From Acidobacteriota bacterium (GTDB taxonomy: Bacteria > Acidobacteriota > Terriglobia > Acidiferrales > UBA7541), in NCBI GenBank assembly GCA_013289825.1, contig JABCZF010000034.1:1-42066 (forward strand): a stretch of DNA of 42,066 nt. Direction: 5' to 3'. Below are positions 17,359 to 25,593 of the stretch, in pieces (positions within the stretch are counted from its first letter, which is position 1; the number at the start of each line of letters is the position of its first letter). The notes under the pieces were generated by a model, which had not been told where the DNA came from, did no database searches, and worked only from the letters and a program-made list of their open reading frames with translations. The position numbers were made by a program, and so were the translations under genes.

Positions 17359-19757
17359 CCATCGAAATGCCAAAGCCTACGCACGCCAATTTTTCCTCCA
17401 CTGGCCAGTTCCGCGCGCCAGCCCGAATCGTCTTTCTGTCTCTGCTTCTTGGCTTCATGACCTCGTCCTTTTCCCTTCTCCGCGCCGAGCATACCCGCCG
17501 CTGGCTGCAAACCACCTATGAAGAATTCTTCAAAGGCACGGCCCACGGCGTAGCCGTCCGCAGCGATGGCCGCCTGGAGCTGGCCCCCAAATTCACGCTG
17601 CTCGCCGACGCCGACGCCTCCTATCTCTGGTCCGTCCGTGTCGACCCCAAAGGCGCTCTTTATGCTGCCGGCGGCTCTCCCGCAAAAGTTTTTCGCTTCG
17701 ACAACGACGGCAAACCGACCATCGTTTTTGAATCCACAGATCTCGTAGCGCAATCCATCGCCTTCGACGCCCGAGGCCTGCTCTACGTGGCCACTTCCCC
17801 CGACGGCAAGGTCTATCGCGTCTCCGCGTCCGGCGAAAAATCCGTCTTCTTCGATCCCAAAACAAAATACATTTGGGACATCGCTTTCAGCTCCGACGGC
17901 GTCCTCTACGTAGCCACCGGCGACAAAGGCCAAGTCTTCGCCGTGTCGCCCGATGGCAAGAGCGAACTCTTCTACGCCAGCGACGAAGCACACATTCGCG
18001 TTCTGGCTTTCGACGTCAATAAAAATCTTCTAGCCGGTACCGAGCCCAACGGCCGCGTACTCCGTATCAAGCGTCCAGATCCCAAGTCTGCGCCGAAAGA
18101 CAAAGACTCCTCGGCCGTCCGAGCCGAAGGCTTCGTGCTCTACGAAACCTCCAAGCGCGAGGTCACTTCTTTCGCGGTCGCTCCCGATGGCTCCCTTTAC
18201 GTCGCTGCCATCGGCGAAAAACAACGCACCATCTCCACCCCTTCGACCACCATCGTCACCTCGCCACAAGGAACCACGACCTTCACAAGCAGCCCCGGCG
18301 GAGTCCCCGGCACGGTTTCTGGCCAGCTCCAGCAAGCAACGCCCTTCGTGGCTTTCCCGCCCATTCTCTCCAGCAGCATCTACCGCCTCTCCCCCGAAGG
18401 CGCGCCCAATGAGCTTTGGACTTCCCGCGACGACGTGGTCTATTCCCTGGGCTTCACTTCCGACGGCCGGGTCCTGGCAGGCACAGGCAACAATGGCGCT
18501 CTGCTAGCCATCGACGGTCACGGCGTTTTCGCGCAACTGGCCAAAGCAGGCTCCGCGCAGATCACCGGCATCGCCCGCAACGCCGTTGGCAAAGTTTTCT
18601 TGTGTACTGCGAATCCCGGAAAAGTTTTCTCCGTCGGCCCCGAATACGAACCTGAAGGAACGTTCGAATCGCGCTCCTTTGACGCGCAACTTTTCTCGCA
18701 ATGGGGGCGCCTCGACTGGTGGGGCCCGCCGCCCGCGACGGCGGCTTCCACAAAATCTGCTGCGGCTTCCGGCGGCGAACCACGCCTCGAATTTTTCGTG
18801 CGCTCCGGCAACACCGAAGATCCCGGCAAGGAATGGTCCCGCTGGTTCGGTCCGTACGCGAAACCCGGCAGCGCCGTGGAAGCACCGAGCGCCAGATTTT
18901 TCCAGTGGAAAGCCGTCATTCACGACGGCCGCCCCGGCGACGGCATCAATTGGGTGAGCCTGGCTTACCTTCCGCGTAATGTCGCGCCCGTCGTCGATGC
19001 CATCGTCCTCGAAGAACCCGGCGTTCGAGCGCAAGGCAACTCCATGATCTCGACGGGCCAAGCGCCAAGCGTCGTCCTTAAAATGCCGCCGACACCGAAC
19101 ATGCCCGGCGTTTTTATCGCGCAAACCACCGCCCCGCCAAAATTCGAACAGCCCCCTCAAGGGTTCCGCGAAAAAGGCTATCAATCCGTCTTGTGGAGCG
19201 CCCACGACGACAACGACGACGAGCTAAACTACAGCGTCTATTATCGCGGCGAAAACGAACGCGAGTGGAAACTACTGAAGGACAAGCTCGATCAAAAATT
19301 CTATTCCTGGGATACCGCTGCTGTTCCAGATGGCGCCTACTATCTAAAAATTGTTGCCACAGATGCCCCTTCGAATCCACCGGCCGTAGCCCTCAAAGCC
19401 GAACGCGAGAGCGAACGCTTCGAAGTCGATAACACTCCGCCCGTGATCGAAAAACTCTCAGCGGACACCTCGAACCGCGGCGACGCAACTGTGGTGCTGA
19501 AATTTACGGCTCGCGACGCTTCCAGAAGCATTGACCGCGCACAGTACAGCGTGGACGGCGGCGACTGGATTCTTATCGCCCCGGCCAACGGAATAAGTGA
19601 CGCTCCGGAGGAGCACTACCAGGTTTCTCTGACGTTTCCTTCTACGGGTCCCGCCACAAGCGATCGTGAGCACACCATTGCAGTTCGCGCCTACGATCAC
19701 TTCGAAAACGTTGGCAGCGCCAAGACCACCATAATCGTTTCTGGGTCGCAACCTTAA
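17355..19757 (+). CDS. secreted NHL/WD40-like beta-propeller protein with C-terminal Ig-like domains
   Basis: This protein has 800 residues. The GTG start at 17355 overlaps the stop of the S55-like gene (GTGA). An N-terminal signal (hydrophobic core about 25-42) is followed by repeating blades of about 40-50 residues at roughly 55-440. Each carries motifs such as DPKGALYAAGG, DARGLLYVATSPDGKVYRV and SDGVLYVATGDKGQVFAV, typical of a six- or seven-bladed propeller. Residues 440-570 form an Ala-rich linker and a beta domain. Residues 580-800 contain two fibronectin/Ig-like modules (NYSVYYRGENEREWK; YSVDGGDWILI). No catalytic motif was recognised. Its coupling to the S55-like protein suggests the two act together outside the cytoplasmic membrane, perhaps as a scaffold and a peptidase; this is inference. 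Confidence 0.82.
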   Translation: MTIEMPKPTHANFSSTGQFRAPARIVFLSLLLGFMTSSFSLLRAEHTRRWLQTTYEEFFKGTAHGVAVRSDGRLELAPKFTLLADADASYLWSVRVDPKGALYAAGGSPAKVFRFDNDGKPTIVFESTDLVAQSIAFDARGLLYVATSPDGKVYRVSASGEKSVFFDPKTKYIWDIAFSSDGVLYVATGDKGQVFAVSPDGKSELFYASDEAHIRVLAFDVNKNLLAGTEPNGRVLRIKRPDPKSAPKDKDSSAVRAEGFVLYETSKREVTSFAVAPDGSLYVAAIGEKQRTISTPSTTIVTSPQGTTTFTSSPGGVPGTVSGQLQQATPFVAFPPILSSSIYRLSPEGAPNELWTSRDDVVYSLGFTSDGRVLAGTGNNGALLAIDGHGVFAQLAKAGSAQITGIARNAVGKVFLCTANPGKVFSVGPEYEPEGTFESRSFDAQLFSQWGRLDWWGPPPATAASTKSAAASGGEPRLEFFVRSGNTEDPGKEWSRWFGPYAKPGSAVEAPSARFFQWKAVIHDGRPGDGINWVSLAYLPRNVAPVVDAIVLEEPGVRAQGNSMISTGQAPSVVLKMPPTPNMPGVFIAQTTAPPKFEQPPQGFREKGYQSVLWSAHDDNDDELNYSVYYRGENEREWKLLKDKLDQKFYSWDTAAVPDGAYYLKIVATDAPSNPPAVALKAERESERFEVDNTPPVIEKLSADTSNRGDATVVLKFTARDASRSIDRAQYSVDGGDWILIAPANGISDAPEEHYQVSLTFPSTGPATSDREHTIAVRAYDHFENVGSAKTTIIVSGSQP

Positions 19758-19959
19758 AACCGAAATTCTTCACCCCAGCCCACTTCTAACAATGCCCGCT
19801 TCGCAGGAACTTGTAGGGGAGGGGCTTGCCGCTCACGCGCAGGCCCTAAGAGTTTCAAAACATTTGCTGGACGCAACGCAGGTTCGGTGTTGAAAGATAT
19901 TTCGAACTTCCACTACACTCACTGCCTGCCGGGGTTCCACAACCTTCCGAGGAGGGCCT

Positions 19960-20349
19960 ATGATTTCCGGGGCGCACGTCATCGTGTACACCAAGGATGC
20001 CGACGCGGACCGCGCATTTTTTCGCGACGTTCTCGGCTTCGACTCCGTCGATGCCGGCCACGGTTGGCTTATCTTCAGATTGCCGCCGGCCGAGGCGGCA
20101 TTTCATCCCTCCGACAAGCCTGGTCCGCACGAGCTCTATTTCATGTGCGACGACCTGAAATCCGAAATGGCAGCGCTCGCAAGAAAAGGCATCACTTGTT
20201 CGGCAGTCGAGGAACAAAGATGGGGCTCCATCACGCGCATACGTCTAGCAAGTGGTGGCGAAATTGGCCTCTATCAACCAAAGCATCCCACCGCCCTGAG
20301 CCTCGGCACGAAAAAAAAGCCCCAGGCCAAGAAGCGCCGAGCAAAGTAG
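19960..20349 (+). CDS. VOC family (glyoxalase/bleomycin-resistance fold) protein
   Basis: This single vicinal-oxygen-chelate protein has 129 residues and follows a strong SD (GGAGGG at 19951-19956). Two beta-alpha-beta-beta-beta units are visible, starting AHVIVYTKDADADRAFFRD and HELYFMCDDLKSEMAALARKG. Candidate metal ligands by position are H6, H57 and E101 (in GGEIGLYQP). The last 14 residues are Lys/Arg-rich (KKKPQAKKRRAK), an addition not part of the fold. The family includes glyoxalases, dioxygenases and antibiotic-binding proteins, so substrate and reaction cannot be assigned. It appears to be a single-gene unit. Confidence 0.88.
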   Translation: MISGAHVIVYTKDADADRAFFRDVLGFDSVDAGHGWLIFRLPPAEAAFHPSDKPGPHELYFMCDDLKSEMAALARKGITCSAVEEQRWGSITRIRLASGGEIGLYQPKHPTALSLGTKKKPQAKKRRAK

Positions 20350-20441
20350 CGCACACAGAGAAAGTAGACGAAAAATGTAGTGCAGGGAAATCTCACTCGG
20401 TGTGGGATTTGACAGGGTCCGAGCGATCCATGGTTGAACGG

Positions 20442-20783
20442 CTAGGACGACCAGCGCTGGGGAGCTGAACCAAACGTCACGATTTCTGCCCCGAACCCGA
20501 TTCGCCCGTCCGCATAGGCCTCATTCTTCACATGGACGACGCGCGCCGTGCAGTGCATCTCTTCAGTCTGGCCCCCGGTTGCTTCTACAGGTATCTGCAG
20601 GGTCACCTCGATGGGCATTCCGACCTGCAGTGGTGCCGACGAGGCAAAATAAAACCCTCCGCGTGAGATATTTAGCGCTTCCGTGAAGTGGTCGCTTTGG
20701 TCTGCTACCACCCCGGTCGAACGAAATCGCAATGGTGTGCGATGATTGTGGCGCGTAACTTGTCGGCGTTCTACAGCATGCAT
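20442..20783 (-). CDS. PilZ domain protein
   Basis: This single-domain, probably cyclic-di-GMP-binding protein has 113 residues. The two PilZ binding motifs are intact: R11-H-N-H-R15 (RxxxR) and N38-I-S40-R-G-G43 (D/N-x-S-x-x-G), followed by a beta-barrel with GMPIEVTLQIP and CTARVVHV. The start ATG at 20783 has GAGGA in the SD position. The protein has no output domain, so it would act by binding a partner. It is divergent from the membrane protein at 21021, and a palindrome lies between them. Confidence 0.9.
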   Translation of the reverse strand: MHAVERRQVTRHNHRTPLRFRSTGVVADQSDHFTEALNISRGGFYFASSAPLQVGMPIEVTLQIPVEATGGQTEEMHCTARVVHVKNEAYADGRIGFGAEIVTFGSAPQRWSS

Positions 20784-20893
20784 ATTCTCGTCCTCGAGGC
20801 GAGGTAGTTCATGACGCGCCCCTCGCGCAGTTCGGGAAGGGTTATTCGAGCGTAGCAGACCTGGTCACCCGGTCAAGCATCAATCCTTAGTAC

Positions 20894-20907
20894 TAGGGGT
20901 ACTCCTA
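20894..20907. promoter_or_regulatory. palindrome between PilZ and membrane-protein genes
   Basis: TAGGGGTACTCCTA is a 14-base near-perfect dyad (TAGG-x-GTAC-x-CCTA) lying between two divergent genes, 111 bases before the PilZ start and 114 bases before the membrane-protein start. The half AGGGGTA/TACTCCT resembles heptamers bound by NarL-type response regulators, with overlapping arms. It is a candidate operator; no factor is identified. Confidence 0.35.
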
Positions 20908-21020
20908 TACCTCTCGCCATGGGCTAAAATAGCGCTTGAAATTCGGCGGTAGAATAAAGTACACCCCTTCTGTCGGTCTCGATCATCCAAGGGCGTCTTC
21001 ACCCAAAAGGAGGAGTACCC

Positions 21021-21512
21021 ATGATCTTCGGCATGACGCCGTTCACGTTCTTTCACGTGCTATTGAGTCTCGTCGGCATCTTCTCGGGGTTCATTGCGGT
21101 CTTCGGGATGATTTCCGGGAAACGCCTCGATGGCTGGACCGCGTTGTTTTTGGTGACCACGGCGTTAACCAGCATCACTGGCTTTTTCTTTCCGTTCCAT
21201 AAACTGCTGCCCTCTCACATTGTGGGCATCGTCTCGCTGGCCGTGCTGGCGTTGGCCTTCCCGGCGCGCTACCTCCTTCATCTCGCGGGCGCCTGGCGCA
21301 AGGTTTACGCCGTCACCGCCTCGCTTGCGCTGTACTTAAACGTCTTCGTGCTGGTCGTACAGCTTTTCTTGAAGGTGCCTTCCCTGCACGCCCTGGCACC
21401 CACTGGATCCGAGCCACCCTTCGTGATCAGCGAAGTTGTCGTGATGGCTCTTTTCATCGCGCTGACTATCGCCGCTGCCATCAAGTTCCGTCCTGAACCG
21501 CTCCACGCCTGA
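21021..21512 (+). CDS. five-helix integral membrane protein of unknown function
   Basis: This protein has 163 residues and starts at an ATG behind a strong SD (AAAGGAGGA, about 21007-21015). Predicted membrane helices lie near 8-30, 39-59, 65-88, 95-117 and 136-154. No catalytic or binding motif was recognised; a short conserved-looking segment FFFPFHKLLPSHIVGI, with two His residues, lies between helices 2 and 3. A small quinone- or haem-linked membrane protein is possible but unsupported. The gene stands alone, divergent from the PilZ gene and convergent with the esterase. Confidence 0.8.
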   Translation: MIFGMTPFTFFHVLLSLVGIFSGFIAVFGMISGKRLDGWTALFLVTTALTSITGFFFPFHKLLPSHIVGIVSLAVLALAFPARYLLHLAGAWRKVYAVTASLALYLNVFVLVVQLFLKVPSLHALAPTGSEPPFVISEVVVMALFIALTIAAAIKFRPEPLHA

Positions 21513-21564
21513 GGATCGATCACATGGAACGGGCTCATCTTAGAGAGTCGTAGCAGGAATCGCG

Positions 21565-23160
21565 CTATGGTTTCCGAGAAAGTTTGTCGAGCAGCAGATA
21601 CTGCTCGCGTTGCGTATCCGGCGCTGCGTGCGGCTGGGCTTTGAGGTGGGTGACCTGGTATCCATCTTTTGCGCCATACTGCGGCCATGGTGGCAGCCCC
21701 GCGCCGTTCGGATTGCCGGTCTTGGCAAAATTCGTCCAGTAGGAACCCATTTGTTCGGATAGTTCGTAGTCCTCGGGACGCCAAGGAAGTTTCTTCGAGT
21801 CGAGCATTCCAAACACAAACTCGATTTCTGCTGAATGATATGCCCCCCGACTTTCTGTTGAAGCGGGTGCACCCGCCGCGGGCGGCGCCAATGGCGGTGC
21901 TTGATCAAACTCATAGCGGTAAACGGCGGAGTCACCTGTTTTCACCTGCATCTCGATCCACTTCCACGTGCCATAGCCGATGAAATTCGCGGTGGCTAAC
22001 AGATCGGCAGAACTCTTCACCTGCTCGTCGGTTTCCCCGGGAAACGCCTTCAAAACATCGGCCGACTTTTCTCCGAACACTTGGGTAACTTTCTTCGCAT
22101 AGTTTTCCTTGGTGGGCGGGTCGGTTCCGAAAAACGTGTGGTAGTTCCCTTCGTCGTGGTTCCACCCAGCGAGCAGCGTTACGTGCGCTTCGCTGCCTTT
22201 CGCATAAATCTCGGATGGACTCTCAGGGAAAAAGTAGCCGTCGATGTTCGGGCCGAAGTGGAATGCGTTCTTATCTTTGGACGCGGCGTCGAGCGTCTGC
22301 TGCGCGGTCATCCCGCGCAATTTCTCCAGCGTGTCGGCTCCAACCGACTGCGCGAATTTGACGCCATCCTGTTCGCTCTCGGCGAGCGGTTTCGCGGGCA
22401 GCGTCCTGCCAAAAAACGCGCCGCTCTCTCCGATCGCGCGGTGGAGCAATGCCTTGGAAGTCGGCGAAGCCATCAATGCGCTCACGGAAAACGACCCTGC
22501 CGACTCTCCGAAAATCGTCACGTTCTCTGGATCGCCGCCGAACGCAGCGATGTTTTTGCGGACCCATTGCAATGCGGCAACCTGATCCTGCAAACCGTAA
22601 TTCCCCGAGGCCTGATGCGGAGACTCCTTGGTCAGTTCCGGGTGGGAGAAAAATCCAAAAATTCCCAGCCGGTAGTTCATGCTCACGACCACCACGCCTT
22701 TGCGCGCGAGGTGTTCGCCATCTTGCCGCGGTTCGGAAGTAGCCCCGGCTTGAAAGCCGCCGCCGTAAATCCACAGCATCACGGGCAGCTTGCGGTCCGG
22801 CGAAGCCTTTGGCGTCCACACATTCAGATACAAGCAGTCCTCGCTGGGGGCTGCGTCGCGAAACACCATGTCGCCAAATACATTCCCTTGCATGCAGCGC
22901 GCGCCGAACTCCGTCGCCTTGCGCACCCCTGACCAGGTCGGAACCGGCTGCGGCTCTTTCCAGCGTAATGCACCGACCGGCGGCGCGGCATACGGAATCC
23001 CTTTGAAAATTTGCACCTGGCCATCCGTGCTGGTGGAACCTTCGACGCTGCCGGCTTCCGTGCGTACTTGAGCCGCAAGCGCATCCGTCATTCCTGCCAG
23101 AAAGAGCATCACGACGAATAATCGCGTCGCACGCCCCATACCCTTCGCATGAATTCTCAT
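21565..23160 (-). CDS. secreted type-B carboxylesterase
   Basis: This alpha/beta hydrolase of the para-nitrobenzyl esterase/cholinesterase-like family has 531 residues. The start ATG at 23160 follows a GAGGAG SD. The signal peptide reads MGRATRLFVVMLFLAG and ends about residue 30 (ALAAQ). Family signatures are the oxyanion-region SEDCLYLNVWTP and the nucleophile elbow FGESAGS with S220. The other triad residues appear to be E337 (in GWNHDEGNYH) and H442 (in GAYHSAEIEFVFG). All three catalytic residues are present, so the enzyme should be active on ester bonds, presumably in the periplasm or outside the cell. The natural substrate is unknown. Confidence 0.93.
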   Translation of the reverse strand: MRIHAKGMGRATRLFVVMLFLAGMTDALAAQVRTEAGSVEGSTSTDGQVQIFKGIPYAAPPVGALRWKEPQPVPTWSGVRKATEFGARCMQGNVFGDMVFRDAAPSEDCLYLNVWTPKASPDRKLPVMLWIYGGGFQAGATSEPRQDGEHLARKGVVVVSMNYRLGIFGFFSHPELTKESPHQASGNYGLQDQVAALQWVRKNIAAFGGDPENVTIFGESAGSFSVSALMASPTSKALLHRAIGESGAFFGRTLPAKPLAESEQDGVKFAQSVGADTLEKLRGMTAQQTLDAASKDKNAFHFGPNIDGYFFPESPSEIYAKGSEAHVTLLAGWNHDEGNYHTFFGTDPPTKENYAKKVTQVFGEKSADVLKAFPGETDEQVKSSADLLATANFIGYGTWKWIEMQVKTGDSAVYRYEFDQAPPLAPPAAGAPASTESRGAYHSAEIEFVFGMLDSKKLPWRPEDYELSEQMGSYWTNFAKTGNPNGAGLPPWPQYGAKDGYQVTHLKAQPHAAPDTQREQYLLLDKLSRKP

Positions 23161-23447
23161 CGGCTCTCCTCAGATCCTTGCTTTTCGCCTCATTCGAAAC
23201 CGCGAAGATAGTACCTCCCCATCGCCATGCCAGACAATTCTCATTCTTCCGGAATTCTTATAGTAGTGGAGACGCCACGAGCCGCCGCGCGAAGCCTCTA
23301 TTTTCATTTGTGGCCACATTGGCCTGCTCCCGCGCTCGTAAAGCTGTGCCCATCGAATCCGGAACAAGCGCTCGGTGTGCAATAATCGTCACCGCGCCGC
23401 TACACGCGCGGCTGGGGAAAAACTCTCATCGATGCCGGAGCACTCCC

Positions 23448-24455
23448 ATGAGCACAGCGCCACAAGTCGAATCTAGCAATTTCGAAGCACCCAGTTGGGA
23501 CACCATCTGCGAGGCGCATGCGCGTATCGCTTCGCGCATCCACCGCACTCCGGTTCTCACTTCGCATTCGCTTGACGTCATGGCTCGGGCGCAATTTTTC
23601 TTCAAGTGTGAGAACTTTCAGAAAACCGGTTCGTTCAAAATTCGCGGGGCGGCGAACGCCATCCTTTCGCTGACCGATGCCGAAGCTGGTCATGGCATCG
23701 TGACGCCCTCGAGCGGAAACCATGGAGCCGCTGTTGCCTGCGCCGCGGCCTGGCGCGGCGTGCCTGCTTACATCGTCATGCCGAAAAATGCTCCGGCTGT
23801 GAAGTGCCGAGCCGTTGAAAGTTATGGCGGACGCATCACTTTTTCTGAGCCGACAATTACGTCCCGGCAAGAAACTTCCGCGCGCGTGCAGGCCGCAACC
23901 GGGGCCATTCTCATCCATCCCTACGACAACGACCGCATCATCACCGGCCAGGCCACGGCGGCGAAGGAGTTGCTCGAAGAAATCCCAGACATCGACGCCG
24001 TATTTGCGCCCGTCAGCGGCGGCGGACTGCTCAGCGGCACCTGCCTGGCCGCAAAAGCTATGCGTGCCAACATCCGCATCGTGGGCTGTGAGCCGGCGCG
24101 CGCCGACGACGCCTACCGCTCGCTTGCCACAGGTACTCTGCAATCGCTCGATTCGAGCGACACGATCGCAGACGGCCTGCGCGCCTCGCTCGCGCCGCGG
24201 ACGTTTCGGATCTTGCGGCGTCATCTTGACCGCGTCCTGCTCGTCAGCGAGGAAGAGATTGTCGCCGCCATGCGGCTCGTTTGGGAGCGCATGAAAATCA
24301 TCATCGAGCCTAGCAGTGCGGTAGCCATCGCTCCACTCCTTCGCCCAGGAGCCCTCACGGAACTCAGTTTGCCCGCCCGCCCGGATGGCGCGCCGCCGAA
24401 GTTGGGAGTCATCTTCTCTGGCGGCAACGTGGACCTCTCCGCCCTGCCTTTCTGA
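23448..24455 (+). CDS. PLP-dependent serine/threonine dehydratase
   Basis: This fold-type II PLP enzyme has 335 residues from the ATG at 23448 (GGAG at 23437-23440); an in-frame extension upstream to 23178 has no signal or SD support. The PLP lysine is K64 in KTGSFKIRGAAN; SSGNHGAAVA binds the substrate carboxylate; SGGGLLSG near 190-197 holds the phosphate; FSGGN lies near the C-terminus. There is no ACT regulatory domain, so it is the short, catabolic-type or serine-racemase-like form. The expected reaction is deamination of L-threonine to 2-oxobutanoate or of serine to pyruvate; racemase activity cannot be excluded. It appears to be a single-gene unit. Confidence 0.92.
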   Translation: MSTAPQVESSNFEAPSWDTICEAHARIASRIHRTPVLTSHSLDVMARAQFFFKCENFQKTGSFKIRGAANAILSLTDAEAGHGIVTPSSGNHGAAVACAAAWRGVPAYIVMPKNAPAVKCRAVESYGGRITFSEPTITSRQETSARVQAATGAILIHPYDNDRIITGQATAAKELLEEIPDIDAVFAPVSGGGLLSGTCLAAKAMRANIRIVGCEPARADDAYRSLATGTLQSLDSSDTIADGLRASLAPRTFRILRRHLDRVLLVSEEEIVAAMRLVWERMKIIIEPSSAVAIAPLLRPGALTELSLPARPDGAPPKLGVIFSGGNVDLSALPF

Positions 24456-24585
24456 ACGCAGCCGCACCTCGGACAGGACGGCAGCGATCTGCCCCCGGAG
24501 CTTGTGGTGATTTGGCGGACAGGAAGGTAGTTAATTCTTGGCGATCTTCTTCAGGAGCGATTGAAAACTTGAGGGTCAAATGATG

Positions 24586-24639
24586 TGATTGGCCTTTAGG
24601 GCCGGCGGGGGCTGGCCCCTAGACTGGCTGATCCAATCA
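24586..24639. promoter_or_regulatory. nested inverted repeat upstream of the Mop gene
   Basis: TGATTGG (24586-24592) and CCAATCA (24633-24639) are perfect inverted repeats that enclose the GC-rich dyad AGGGCC...GGCCCCT. The whole element ends 16 bases before the ATG of the Mop domain gene. It could be a DNA operator or, if transcribed, a large hairpin in the leader. It does not resemble a ModE site as I know it. Confidence 0.3.
24604..24619. repeat. GC-rich palindromic unit, copy 2
   Basis: GGCGGGGGCTGGCCCC differs from the unit at 9928-9943 at one base. It sits inside the larger inverted repeat upstream of the Mop gene. Confidence 0.35.
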
Positions 24640-24655
24640 GAGTTATGCTCTTCGC

Positions 24656-24862
24656 ATGACTCTTTCAGCCAGAAATCGTATCGAAGGAAAGGTTGTTGAA
24701 ATCCAAGTCGGTGGTGTTATGGCTCACGTAGTCATTCGCGCCGGGAAGAATCTGATTGAGAGCGTGATTACCAAGCGCAGCGTGGAGGAGATGAAGCTAA
24801 AGGTGGGCGACAAAGTCTCAGCCGTGATCAAATCCACAGAGGTTATGCTGGAAAAGGGCTAA
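24656..24862 (+). CDS. Mop/TOBE domain molybdate-binding protein
   Basis: This is a single Mop domain (molbindin type) of 68 residues: SARNRIEGKVVEIQVGGVMA, then an IESVITKRSVEEM segment, then LKVGDKVSAVIKSTEVML, the typical OB-fold repeat. Molbindins assemble into multimers that bind molybdate or tungstate in the cytoplasm for storage or homeostasis. No SD is seen before the ATG at 24656. A TATGCT hexamer lies at 24644-24649, so the mRNA may be leaderless. The molybdopterin-domain gene follows after 16 bases, consistent with one operon concerned with molybdenum. Confidence 0.9.
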   Translation: MTLSARNRIEGKVVEIQVGGVMAHVVIRAGKNLIESVITKRSVEEMKLKVGDKVSAVIKSTEVMLEKG

Positions 24863-24878
24863 ACTCACTTCAAGAGCC

Positions 24879-25427
24879 ATGCTCAAAAGCAGTCGCTCGA
24901 CTATGCATCGAAAAATCGCGGCATTCGTCCCCATACTGTTTGTTGCCATTCTGGCGCAGCCATTTCCCGCAACCCCGAAAACTCCTGAGCAAACTATTGC
25001 AGTCCCTGCGGAACTGCGAATCGGCGGTGCCGTTTCCACACCGCTCGTTCTCACAGTTGCCGACCTGAAAAACATGCCTCGGAAATCCATCTCGGTTGTG
25101 AATCCGCATGATAAGAAAAAAGAGACCTACGAAGGCGTGCTTCTCGAAGAACTCCTCCGCAAAGCTGGGGTTCCCCAAGGCGAGCAGCTTCGAGGCCGTG
25201 CCATGGCCACTTATGTGATTGCCGAAGCGCAGGACGGATACCGCGTGGTCTTCTCCCTGGCGGAACTTGATTCCGGGATTCTCGAATCTGAGGTGATCGT
25301 GGCAGATACTATGGACGGCGCACCGCTGGTGGCCCAGCTGGGTCCATTTCGACTGGTAGCGCCGCATGAAAAGCGACCTGCACGCTGGGTCAGAATGCTG
25401 AAATCGATCACCGTCGTTGGTCCGTGA
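24879..25427 (+). CDS. exported molybdopterin-binding-domain-like protein lacking cysteine
   Basis: This protein has 182 residues, with a signal peptide beginning MHRKIAAFVPILFVAILA after an eight-residue extension (ATG at 24903 is the alternative start). The body resembles the Moco domain of sulfite-oxidase-like proteins in shortened form: LVLTVADLKNMPRKSISV, then YEGVLLEELLRKAGVP, then GYRVVFSLAELD and GPFRLVAPHEKRPARWVR. The whole protein has no Cys, so the cysteine that ligates Mo in sulfite oxidase is missing. It therefore may bind a pterin or molybdenum in another way, or may have a structural role. It follows the Mop gene by 16 bases. Confidence 0.75.
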   Translation: MLKSSRSTMHRKIAAFVPILFVAILAQPFPATPKTPEQTIAVPAELRIGGAVSTPLVLTVADLKNMPRKSISVVNPHDKKKETYEGVLLEELLRKAGVPQGEQLRGRAMATYVIAEAQDGYRVVFSLAELDSGILESEVIVADTMDGAPLVAQLGPFRLVAPHEKRPARWVRMLKSITVVGP

Positions 25428-25593
25428 AGACCCCAGGTGCGACTCCGAACCACACCAGAAAGAAAAAGCACTCAAGGGTATACCGAGGGCCGCCACTCCC
25501 ACTGTTTTTAGGTAATTCTGCCGGGTCTGTAGCGCGGTAGCGAGGAGAGACCTTCGGGATTCCCCTACCAGTCGAAAGCGCCCACTTCGCGTC

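Noticed and set aside
23170..23382. 70-codon minus-strand ORF before the carboxylesterase gene
   Set aside because: It has no SD, lies across the region that should hold the esterase promoter, and its Arg-rich product resembles a chance frame in GC-rich DNA.
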